The translations under genes were made by a program, and so were the position numbers. 25,974 nt of DNA from Lingula anatina (lineage: Eukaryota; Brachiopoda; Lingulata; Lingulida; Lingulidae), in assembly GCF_001039355.2 (NCBI RefSeq), contig NW_019775437.1, positions 64,001 through 89,974 on the forward strand, read 5' to 3'. Below are positions 10,266 through 19,133 of the stretch, piece after piece (the first letter of the stretch is position 1; the number at the start of each line of letters is the position of its first letter). The notes below the pieces were generated by a model that was not told the origin of the DNA, made no database searches, and was given only the letters and a program-made list of their open reading frames with translations.

Positions 10266-11985
10266 CTACAGGTGTGTTTTTAGAGGTTCTACTAAGCAGT
10301 TACCATGTACAGAGGACTTCACAAGTCCTTTCACAAGTCCTCCTGTGTGGACAGAAGTTAATGTCAGACACTGGCGTCACGTGGCGTTTGTTCATGGGGA
10401 GTGTGAATGGGTGGGGGTAAAACCAGGGGTGGACCCAGAGATATTTTCTGACATCCTTTCAAATTATATTTGTTGATCCATCCTCCATTTTTGACCATCT
10501 TCCTACAGAAAAAATTAGATACCCATCAATGTTAACTTGAAAATCTGACAGTCTTCGAAAGACTCGGAAGACAGCCTCAATCTGCCCCTGCAGAACTCTC
10601 TAAAATATTAGTACTTGATAGCAGGACAAATGAGTCGTCAGTCTCTAAAAACATACCAATACAGCTGTAATGTTGAGATATAATGCTTAATATGAAAAAG
10701 CCTTGTGTTCATGGACAGAGTAAGTTAAGAAAGCTTTACTCAATAACCTTTGTTATGGGCTTGTCTGTATCTCTTGATCAGCTATCTTAGTGGCTGATGA
10801 CATGAGTAAAACCCTCAAAGTAATTACCATGCTAAGGTAATGTTTCCCCTGAGACTTAATAATTTAATTATAGCTCTGTGAGAGATTAAGGATGATGAGG
10901 GTACATTGTCTCAGTTCACAGGGATGGTTTCCCTTTAATTTGATTTAATATTGGTCGGCTTCACTTTAAAATAAATCCATATTGGTCCAGTTCAGTTAAG
11001 TAGTAAGTGTTATTCTGAGACATTAGCCATGTCTTTTGTGTTATAAAACAGACACAGTGTTTCATTAAGTTGGACTACTACATGTCCTGAATTATCTTGT
11101 GTGGAATTAGACTTAAATTTTGGTTTGTACTTTTTTGGCTAAATTTTATTTATTTATTTATTTATTTGTTTGGTTGTTTATTTTTTCTTGTTCAGGTATT
11201 TTTTGTAGGAAACTGTGCTGCTAAAATCTTGAAACACACAGGTTGTTTTTATGTCATTCATCCTATTGTTAAACCAATAATTGCAAATATGAAGAAACTG
11301 ATGTGGAACAAACATCCTATGATCCAAATTGAAACATAAAATGAAGTGATCAATAAACTAAGTAGTATGTGTATAATTTGTTTGTGTGAGAGAGTGGGAG
11401 AGAAATTGTTGTCATCATGCTAATGCTATAAAATTTGATCAATTATTTAATGCAAAAACCCAACAGCTTCTGAAACTGAAAATTATCATGCTTAAAATTA
11501 TCATGGAGAAAGTCTCCTCTCCAGGTTAAAATTGTGAAACCTCTGTAAACTGTAACCAGTTTATGAGAATACACCATTGTCATGGTCAAGAAAGAATTTA
11601 TAAGACAAGATCTGTTTGACAGTAGCATGTCTTTTATGATTCTACTCTCACACCTTTAGCCAATTAGGAGAAAGGCATTTATTAAATGTAGACATTAATG
11701 ACCTAATAACATGTCACTGTTCTTGGCATTTTCCATTTCCTTATCATATTGGATCCTTGTAATCTATGGATGAGTAGCTAGGTATATTGAGTGATGTTCT
11801 CACTATGCATTCTGATTTCCCAGATTTTGTATAGTATGAAAAGGGTATTGTCTCATTTTAGCATCTGCAATTTTATTGAGATTGGTTTCCTTTGCAGTAA
11901 CTTTTTTTGATATCAATTATTTATCAACACAAGGCCTCACTCAGCAGTTATCAAATTTACATATTTTATTATTTTCCTCCTTCAG
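10266..11985. other. non-coding stretch; probable 5' flank or intron of the kinase gene
   Basis: AT-rich. The death-domain exon(s) expected upstream of an IRAK kinase were looked for and not seen. Open frames at 11097-11339 (+) and 11443-11628 (-) have no recognisable domain and low-complexity composition. Confidence 0.4.
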
Positions 11986-12090
11986 TGCCAGAAGAGTACC
12001 ACCGCCTAATGGACGAAGACTTCAGTGGGAACTTGTTTGAGAGGAGCGACAGCAGTCTAAGCAGATGTTCCAATAAAAGTTTTGATGAAA
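11986..12090 (+). CDS. kinase exon 1 seen: linker start
   Basis: Encodes [20 protein letters not shown] and a serine-rich stretch. Acceptor ccttcag, donor A|gtaatt. It starts with two bases of a split codon, so at least one upstream exon must exist. Confidence 0.75.
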
Positions 12091-13053
12091 GTAATTAATT
12101 AAAATGTGTAATGTTTGGACAATGCATTGTCTGAAAAAAATGTCTTCTTACGCTTTTGTTTGTGTTTCTTTAAGCTTCCTTTTAATGAAATTGCAAGCCT
12201 GTTAGAAATTTTTTATGTTTTCATCAAATTTGCTAGAAGGGATTTTATCATGCAAGTGAGGTCTGTTGCAAATTTGAAAAATTTACTTGTCATTTTAAGA
12301 TACTCTTGCAGATTTACAGCGAATTAGCACCAAAAACATAAATAGAAGTGTTTAATCATATGCAAAATCTAATTCAGTCATTTTGAAATGGAGTATATGA
12401 TAATATTTGAGTAAGAAATTTAATATAATATTTTTATACAAAGTATTATAAAATAAGTAAAATCTAGAGAATTATTAAATAGGTATTTTTCCTGTGGTTG
12501 TTTTAGTAATAACATTAATAACTTTGTTACAATTAACTGAAGAAAAAACATCATCTGATCTTTTACAGACCTTCCTTTGCCGCCACAGAATGTGGAAAAT
12601 GATGAAACCTTGGACTACACCTACCATAATGTAGGTCAGCCAGCGTCAGCTCAGTCACTACAAAATGGCTACCACAAAGACAACCGAGACCAGAACATGA
12701 ACGAAGACAAGCTGAAAGATATATCTTACGAAAATGAAAAATCCATCAAAGACATGCTGTCGCCTCTCTTCAGTGAGGCTCAGCCATCCTATCCTTGTCA
12801 CCCAAATAAGAATCCACACCAGATGAGAAAAATGCACCCACAATCGCAAGAAAACGAGGAGTTAGACTACGAGAATGCACTGCCAGTGATGAAGAACAGG
12901 GTTCTCCCTCACGAGCCTCAGGAGTCTGAGTGTGACTTCACTGAACCCTCCACGGGTTATACACAGAGGCAGTCACCACAGTCCATTCAGTCTATGGGCA
13001 GCGAGGGGTCATCTCTAACCTGCCCAGAAGAAGGTATGACAGCACACCTTTCA

Positions 13054-13121
<68 letters not shown>

Positions 13122-16100
13122 GATAATTATAGTTATTCACAAAAAATACATGAACACAATAGCCAAGTCTGCAACGTGACTCCCAGCCTCATCCAAAACA
13201 ACAAAATTTTCAAAAATTTGATTTTGTGAATTGTTATTGTGTTAAAGAGAGTGCAGAAAAATGTACCAGTATAGTGGAAAATAAGAGGAAATAATTTGTG
13301 TACATAAGATGGTAAGAGCTCTGAATTTTTATCAATAATATTTATCAGAAAATCGAGCTAATCACAGTTTTCATGTGACTGTCGCGTATATTTTTTATTT
13401 TTATTCTTTTGATAAATTTAATGTTTGTTTTTCAAGCCAAGAAGTATGATAAACTGACCCAGTTTGCATACTCAGTCACCCCACATTTCTCCTACAAAGA
13501 GATAGTGGGCGCCACCGATGGGTTTGCAGACCACAACCTTCAAGGAAAAGGAACATTTGGAGAAGTGTACAAAGGCACTCTGAGGAAGACAGCATTTGCA
13601 ATCAAAAGATTATTACAGGTATGAATATAATAGCATGCAGGAGGGGTATTGTTCTGTCATCTGGAAGCTAATTCATAAAGAGTCTTTGACTTAAGCTCAA
13701 AAAGATAGATGACTATGTGAAATTGACTAAGTTAGTAGTATTGGTCTAAGAGCATTTTACAAAAGACTTGCCATGATTAATATAATAAGTTAGGTATCCA
13801 GATGGGATATTTTCACTACATAGAAAAAAAAGGTAATCGTCATGATAATGGTAATTTGTCCCACAAGGCTCAGTTATAAATTACTTAGAAAAAAAAGATA
13901 TTTCAGTGATGTCAGCTCTTCTTATTTAATTCCAGCAAAGACAGTTTGAAGGTGAGCAAGCACGTCAAAGACACCATCATATGGAGATTAAGTCTTTGCT
14001 CATGTGAGTTTATCTTTTTTGCCTAATTTCTGGCAATTATTACCATGAAAACTGACATATGCGAACACATTTTCTGGTTCAAAAAGCTTCTGAGTTATAG
14101 GAAGTCTACTGTTCTTTATAATAAATGTTGTTCCAAACAAGTGCTGCTCAATTATTTTACTGAAATTGCCGAACTGTCTTTTCCATGTATGCCCAATTCT
14201 TCAAAGTACTACAGTGCACCTATCTTGCATCATGCTGAACAGAATTTGTTTACATTTCCTCTTAGGTATCGCCATGACAACATAGTCCAGCTGATTGGCT
14301 ACTCTCTGGATGGACCAGAAGTGTGCCTCATCTATCAGTTCATGGTCAATGGCTCCCTGGAAGATAGGCTGGCCTGTAAGGTGAGTTTGTAGGAAAAAAA
14401 TCTGACCTTGACCTCACGGTCACCTTTGCCATTAATTCAGAATAATAGCTTAATGGCTTTATGGTAGACATTGTTTTTTTTTTTTTCACTTTTTTCCTGG
14501 ATAAAAATTTTATTTAAGGCTTGAATTCCTCTTCAGGATGGTACTAAGCCCCTTTCCTGGCACCAGAGATGTTCCATATTGAAAGGAGCGGCGCGGGGCC
14601 TCCAATATCTACACACTGCCCTGGATAAACCTCTCATTCATGGGGATGTGAAGAGGTGAGGCACTGGACGTATTTTTTTTAATTATTTATTTATTAACCT
14701 TTTTTTTTGGGGGGGGGTGGGGGGGTGGAAGGGGGCCCATAACTTGTTTCTCTTTTATCTCCTGTGTTTTTGACATGTTCAGAATTGAATCCAACCTGAT
14801 GAAACCGAATAAGTATTCAAGATAAAAGATTATTATTTTAGGCTCAGATGTACTTGAATGATGAAATAAAAGATGCAAAATGTTATGAAGATTCTGTAAG
14901 CTAATTTAATAGGTCAATTGATTATTTTCTTATCTCAGTGCAAACATACTGCTGGACAAACACTACGAGGCCCGTATTGGGGACTTTGGAATTGCTCAAG
15001 AGGCTCAGAAGGGGAGTGAGGGGAAATACACTCACATTACACAGCAAGATGCTGGTATATTTGGCTCTCTGGCATATGCGCCCCCTGAATTCCTTCGTAA
15101 CTACCAGTTGTCAGTGAAGGGAGATACTTATGGCTTTGGAGTGGTACGTTTGTGACCTGTTGAGCTGTTGTCTTTTATAAAATCTTCACTGAAAGTTGTG
15201 ATGGTGGTGTTAAATGAGATTATATATTAGTTTTTAGAGATAATTTCGGTTAGAAATTTGAGAATTATTGTTGAAAGTACACTTGCAGCTAAGACTTAAG
15301 TTTGCATTTTCATGTCTTTGAAAACTGTACTACAGCTTTGTGATTTCTATATCGAGTTCATTATTTTGTTTTTTTTTTTTGCAATTTTTTAGGTTATTTT
15401 TGAGGCATGTTCTGGAAAACCACCATTTGAGGAAAAAGAACACAAAGGGAGACGAATGACAAAATATTTGGTAGGAATCAGATGCTGTTGATGACTATAA
15501 AAAGTCTGGGTTTTTCAATTAGAAAATGTTGAAAAAAAAATGAAATTACATTAGCAAAAATGATTTGGTTTTCTTAAAGTGTATATTTAAATTATTTTTA
15601 GTAGAAAAAACAAATAGGTCCTTTAAATGATGTTACAGGATTTTTTTGCCTCTAGTATCAGATTTTAAAAAATCTGCTTTGTCATTTCTGACAAATCTTT
15701 CTCGTATTTTTCAGAAAGATCACATGGGAGAAGTTTTGGACATGGTGAATGATGACAAAGAGTTGCTGAAAGAAAAAGACCACAAAGCTGCTAATTGGCC
15801 AGATGACATATTTGTTGAGCTCATGAAGCTGGGTCATTACTGCATTATGCCCAAGAAGAAAGAGAGACCTGAAATGTCAGAGGTGTGGATTTTTAGTAAT
15901 AAAAGTAAACTGTGGCTGTAGACATCTAGATGCAATGCCTGTTCAATGTGATCAATAGTCCAGGGATATTTAATTTGGTCTAAATTTTTAGACCTAAGTT
16001 TTAGTCAACTTTAGTTTGGGTAGTTTCATTGTCAGATAACTTATATGAAATTGGGAGATTCAGACCTTGTTTTGGAAATGAATAAAATATATATCCCTCC

Positions 16101-17244
16101 ATTCTTCCTCCTATCTCAAGACATTTAATATAAAAGAATAAATTAAATAAAACGATAACAGAATAGAAAAGAACATATCAGCTTAGTGTCACAGAATCAT
16201 TTTTAAAACGTGCAAACGTGTACAAGTTTTTACTTCTGAAAATTGAAGGGGAGGAATGCAAAAAAATTTGACTTCAAACCCCCCCCCCCCTTCATACAGT
16301 CAAACTGTGCCCTAGGGACTACCAATGATGAGACACATTTAACGTAAATGTGTAGTTTGTTAGTATTACCAGTAACTCAGTTATGACTGATGCCGTGTCT
16401 TAATGCTTGTAAGAAGTACATCAAGTTGATAAATTAATGTTGTTTTCTTTGAAATCTCTAGGTTCTGAAAAGTTTAGAAGATGTAGAGCTGAATGTTCAA
16501 AAAGAGAAATACTTCCAACACAGGAGGTCTTCAAAGGGTAAATAAGAAAAATTTAGTTTTTTATTCAAGATTTTTCTTTAAATGAAGTATTGCATCTTGC
16601 AACAAAATATTTCTCTGTCAATGCTTGTATGATGCAGTCAACAAATTCTAATGTGTTTAAAAATCAGATTTTTTATGTCAGTGTTTTTAAATAGAAATGA
16701 TTTACTTAATGGTGTATTGGTAGCCATGGTGAACCCTTACTTTACTTGTAAGTTGAATTGTAAAAATTTTAAAATCCTTCTTTTTCAGAAGATGAAAAAC
16801 CGGCTTCTTCTCACATGTCATATGAGGACACTTCAAGGTCTTTCCAAATGGACCACCATAGTTACGTGAACCCAGAGAAAAAGCTTCAGGAAGTTCCAGA
16901 CTATGTAAATGAGAGCAGCATTACAAAGGATGCAGATGACCCAAATTTTTTCTACAGTGACCCAAAGAAATTGGCCGAAATAGAAAAGTTTGATCAGGGC
17001 AATATTTCACACTCTGCAGATGATGAACGTTTTTTGGCCTATGATAAAAAGAAAATTGGAGAAGACACTATAGGTGGCAGCACAGGAGGTGGTCCACGCA
17101 GCATGAGCCCTCTTGAATTGCAAAAACAGTATGATGTTGCAAAGGAAAAAGAGACCCAGTCTGGAAATTTTGTTACAGCTGAAAAACGGCCTGGTCTTTT
17201 GAGAACTTATAGTCCATTACAACTCCAAATGAGTTATGATGCCA
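11986..17244 (+). CDS. IRAK/Pelle-family kinase, both ends incomplete
   Basis: Exons: 11986-12090, 12569-13033, 13437-13618, 13936-14003, 14266-14380, 14537-14655, 14939-15143, 15393-15470, 15715-15882, 16462-16537 and 16789-17244. All junctions are GT-AG in agreeing phase, 678 codons. IRAKs transmit Toll/IL-1 receptor signals from the MyD88 complex to TRAF6. Visible: an acidic, Tyr-rich linker (about residues 1-190); the [13 protein letters not shown] segment that precedes IRAK kinase domains; glycine loop [11 protein letters not shown]; lysine in FAIKRL; hinge [13 protein letters not shown]; catalytic loop HGDVKSANILLD; GDFGIA; APPEFL in place of APE; and the C-lobe [18 protein letters not shown] rather than HRD is IRAK1-like (family knowledge). 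The linker holds PHEPQE, which fits the TRAF6 consensus P-x-E-x-x-acidic/aromatic. The tail has degenerate repeats and stops at the N at 17245. The N-terminal death domain was not found. IRAK1 versus IRAK4 identity is not settled. Confidence 0.88.
12569..13033 (+). CDS. kinase exon 2 seen: long acidic Tyr/Pro/Gln-rich linker
   Basis: 155 codons of low-complexity linker between the (unseen) death domain and the kinase. Contains three Y-x-N motifs (12622, 12727, 12868) and the PHEPQE motif at 12907-12924. Donor G|gtatga lies about 20 bases before an ATT array. Confidence 0.85.
13055..13121. repeat. (ATT)n microsatellite in a kinase intron
   Basis: About 22 ATT units starting some 20 bases after the donor at 13034. 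Translation through it gives poly-isoleucine, which is not part of the protein. Confidence 0.95.
13437..13618 (+). CDS. kinase exon 3 seen: N-lobe start, glycine loop and VAIK-type lysine
   Basis: Encodes [24 protein letters not shown] and FAIKRLLQ. Acceptor tttcaag, donor CAG|gtatga, phase 1 in and 0 out. Confidence 0.92.
13936..14003 (+). CDS. kinase exon 4 seen: alphaC helix
   Basis: Encodes [20 protein letters not shown], with the Glu of MEIKSL as the likely salt-bridge partner of the ATP-site lysine. Acceptor ttccag, donor AT|gtgagt. Confidence 0.85.
14266..14380 (+). CDS. kinase exon 5 seen: beta4, beta5 and hinge
   Basis: Encodes [20 protein letters not shown] then [18 protein letters not shown], a close match to the IRAK pattern. 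The gatekeeper is the Tyr of LIYQF; a tyrosine gatekeeper is characteristic of IRAKs. Donor AAG|gtgagt. Confidence 0.92.
14537..14655 (+). CDS. kinase exon 6 seen: alphaE helix and catalytic loop start
   Basis: Encodes [20 protein letters not shown] and PLIHGDVK. The catalytic Asp follows Gly instead of Arg, making it a non-RD kinase. Acceptor ttcag, donor AG|gtgagg, phase 0 in and 2 out. Confidence 0.93.
14939..15143 (+). CDS. kinase exon 7 seen: ANILLD, DFG, activation loop and APPE
   Basis: Encodes [20 protein letters not shown], an activation segment with several Thr/Ser (KYTHITQQ), [13 protein letters not shown] and KGDTYGFGV. Acceptor tctcag, donor GTG|gtacgt. Confidence 0.94.
15393..15470 (+). 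CDS. kinase exon 8 seen: alphaF helix
   Basis: Encodes [20 protein letters not shown] and RMTKYL. Acceptor tttttag after a T-rich tract, donor TTG|gtagga, phase 0-0. Confidence 0.9.
15715..15882 (+). CDS. kinase exon 9 seen: C-lobe helices
   Basis: Encodes [20 protein letters not shown], then [20 protein letters not shown], carrying the conserved RP of kinase subdomain XI. Donor GAG|gtgtgg, phase 0-0. Confidence 0.92.
15883..16461. other. kinase intron with C run
   Basis: Spliced intron of 579 bases between two phase-0 exons, AT-rich, with a run of about ten C near 16280. No other feature is seen. Confidence 0.8.
16462..16537 (+). CDS. kinase exon 10 seen: last kinase helix
   Basis: Encodes [20 protein letters not shown], the end of the kinase fold. 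Acceptor tctctag, donor G|gtaaat, phase 0 in and 1 out. Confidence 0.88.
16789..17244 (+). CDS. kinase exon 11 seen: repeat-bearing C-tail, cut by N
   Basis: 151 codons of hydrophilic tail, open up to the N at 17245. Degenerate units of about 30 residues begin YVNPEKKL (16863), YSDPKKL (16953) and YDKKKI (17040). A second motif, SPLxLQxxYD, appears at 17106 and 17211, 105 bases apart. No stop is reached, so the true C-terminus lies beyond the join. Confidence 0.85.
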
Positions 17245-17272
17245 NCCCCCGAGGGGGGAGGGGGTGTCCCCC
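17245..17272. other. contig join with GC hairpin
   Basis: A single N interrupts an open coding exon. It is followed by C5, G-rich runs and C5 (GGGGG at 17260-17264, TGT, CCCCC at 17268-17272), which can fold. Kinase coding sequence stops abruptly here and does not resume. Confidence 0.8.
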
Positions 17273-17823
17273 TACCAGTGTGGAAAATTCTAAATCCCAT
17301 ATAATTTTATGACAGATAGGCAGTCAGACGGACAGATAGACAGACATTAACTTATCATTAACAAGTAACTAAGGGATCACCACCAAAATCAATTTTTAAA
17401 TGAAAACTAGTCCTCAGCTTTTTCCATTACGTTGCGATCAGTCAATCAGAAGAACAGACAAATAGACTTATGGAACCAAAAGCATTACGAGATTAATAGA
17501 GATATAAACAATTGTTGAATGCATTAAATAAAATTAGATGACAATCAGTTTAAATGTTTAATGCGCTGAGAACATCTAAAATGCATTTCAGAATCCTACA
17601 TTTTACATACACAAACGGGTCACTGTTTTCTCTAAGTGTATTAAGTTTCATTGAAACAATCACCTGTCGCTCAAGGAGTTTTGTCAAAATGCGATAGGCG
17701 GTGTAACAGTTCCATGTATATATTGTTGGCGAAACGCCTCTACATCAATTCAGGCTAGTTTGTCTACGATTTTGCCTCAAATATCTCAAAGAGTTTTTGG
17801 GCCCCAGATGACTGAATTCTTAC
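17273..17823. other. intron 3 of the decarboxylase gene (minus strand), incomplete
   Basis: Lies downstream of decarboxylase exon 3 on the minus strand. The next expected exon, starting with the conserved GSASEA-type segment, is not present, so the intron runs into the join at 17245. Includes a short GACAGA-rich stretch near 17311-17346. Confidence 0.7.
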
Positions 17824-17943
17824 CTGAATGACCCCGCCCCCTTTGCCTCCAGAGCAGAATAGAAACTGCTCTGGCAAATCCAGCATCTTCCCCAACCAGT
17901 CCATCATAATCATCTCCAGTTCCGTGCATGCCGGATTGGCTGC
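17824..17943 (-). CDS. decarboxylase exon 3
   Basis: 40 codons: [20 protein letters not shown], then [20 protein letters not shown]. Acceptor taccag, donor CAG|gtaaga, phase 0-0. Confidence 0.94.
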
Positions 17944-19133
17944 CTGGTAAAAGAACATAAGTCCGTGTTTTCCTGTTATTGATAAGAAAATAACAAAAAG
18001 GTATTTGCTTCTCCCTGAGTTTCAGAGGGCTGGAAACTCGCCTCACTACGCGTACTTTCAGCATGCGTGGCAGGGACAAGCTGGTAACATAGAGGCGAGT
18101 TTCAAGTCACATATGGAACTCAGACTGCTTGGCTTAAATGTCTTTAAAAGTCTCATTTCTAATGGTATGGGGCAATGCATAAAATACAAGCCAGTTTCCA
18201 ATACTTTCAAAGGCACAGGATTCGGTAGCTAGACGGTTCCAGGGGATGCACAAGCGATCACTCGTTATCCCCTTACCTTCTGAGGCACTTCCCACTTCTT
18301 CCCCAAATTAAGTATCACGGATATATCATTTTTATCCTTGTGCCCCCTACCCTCCCACCACCCCCACCTTTGTGAAATCTTGGGTCCGCCAGTGTACGGT
18401 AGAAAAATTCAGCTTACCCAGGTAAATCCAAGACCACCCATAGCATCGGAGAGCATGTCGGCACAGATGGCAGCGTAGGACCTTGCTGAAGGGAAATAGC
18501 CGTGGAACTGCGGGTGATTCCAATGCGCTGTCTAGTGTATTGTTTGAATTAGATTAGACACAAAATATATAAACCATGCCAAAAGAATATAATATAGAGA
18601 TTATAAACCATTAACTTCTTAGCAGTAATGTGAAAAACAACACTTTATTTCAGATACACAATTTTTTCAGGATTATGATTTAAATTAGATTTCTGCGATT
18701 TACCAGCCTTTTCTCAAATGAGGAAAGCGGCTAAAATGAACAAATCCAGATTTTATTAAAAAACAATCCCCTTTGAACCAAAAGTATTGTCCACAGAGAT
18801 TACATCTAAAAGGCATTAAAGCCAATGTGTTACTGGTACAAACCGACTGTATATTTTACCATGTGTATTTTATATTTATCCGCGTGGCGCATGCGCAAAC
18901 GATAATTTACCTGTGCGCCTATAAGCACTTACCCCAGGCATAATTACCCGCTCTATATCACCAATAACGTCCTCCCATGACTCAGCACTTTCTGGGGCAG
19001 TTTCCGGAAGGAGCTGGCGCATATATCCGGGCTGTACTGCTGGATATACCGGACGTTTCTGCACATTCTCTAAGTAATCGGCCACCATGTCTACTATTTC
19101 TTTCCCACGAACTCGGAACTCTGCAGCATCCAT
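17824..19133 (-). CDS. aromatic-L-amino-acid decarboxylase (group II PLP enzyme), 5' part only
   Basis: Exons on the minus strand: 19133-18933, 18531-18418 and 17943-17824, all phase 0 with GT-AG sites, 145 codons. The enzyme family converts DOPA, 5-HTP, tyrosine or histidine to amines using PLP in the cytosol. Visible: the start [20 protein letters not shown], typical of the family; VYPAVQPGY; the [20 protein letters not shown] segment that shapes the substrate pocket; [22 protein letters not shown]; and the GGGVIQ that precedes the PLP-binding half. The Kozak context is good (A at -3, G at +4). Human AADC has about 480 residues, so roughly 70% is missing, including the catalytic lysine. The gene runs into the N at 17245. 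The visible part fits AADC or tyrosine decarboxylase better than HDC, but the substrate is not decided. Confidence 0.92.
18418..18531 (-). CDS. decarboxylase exon 2
   Basis: 38 codons: [20 protein letters not shown], then [15 protein letters not shown]. Acceptor cactag, donor TGG|gtaagc, phase 0-0. Confidence 0.93.
18933..19133 (-). CDS. decarboxylase exon 1 (coding start)
   Basis: 67 codons from the ATG at 19133-19131 to IMPG, donor GGG|gtaagt. A possible acceptor (catcatag-like: tttatcatag) about 15 bases upstream of the ATG suggests the 5' UTR may be split, so the promoter could lie further right. Confidence 0.92.

Noticed and set aside
12577-13179. Linker open frame continuing into poly-isoleucine
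   Set aside because: Real coding stops at the donor at 13034; the rest is an intronic ATT array.
17786-18079. 97-codon open frame on the minus strand
   Set aside because: Out-of-frame shadow over decarboxylase exon 3; the correct frame carries the conserved CTELE and GGGVIQ motifs.
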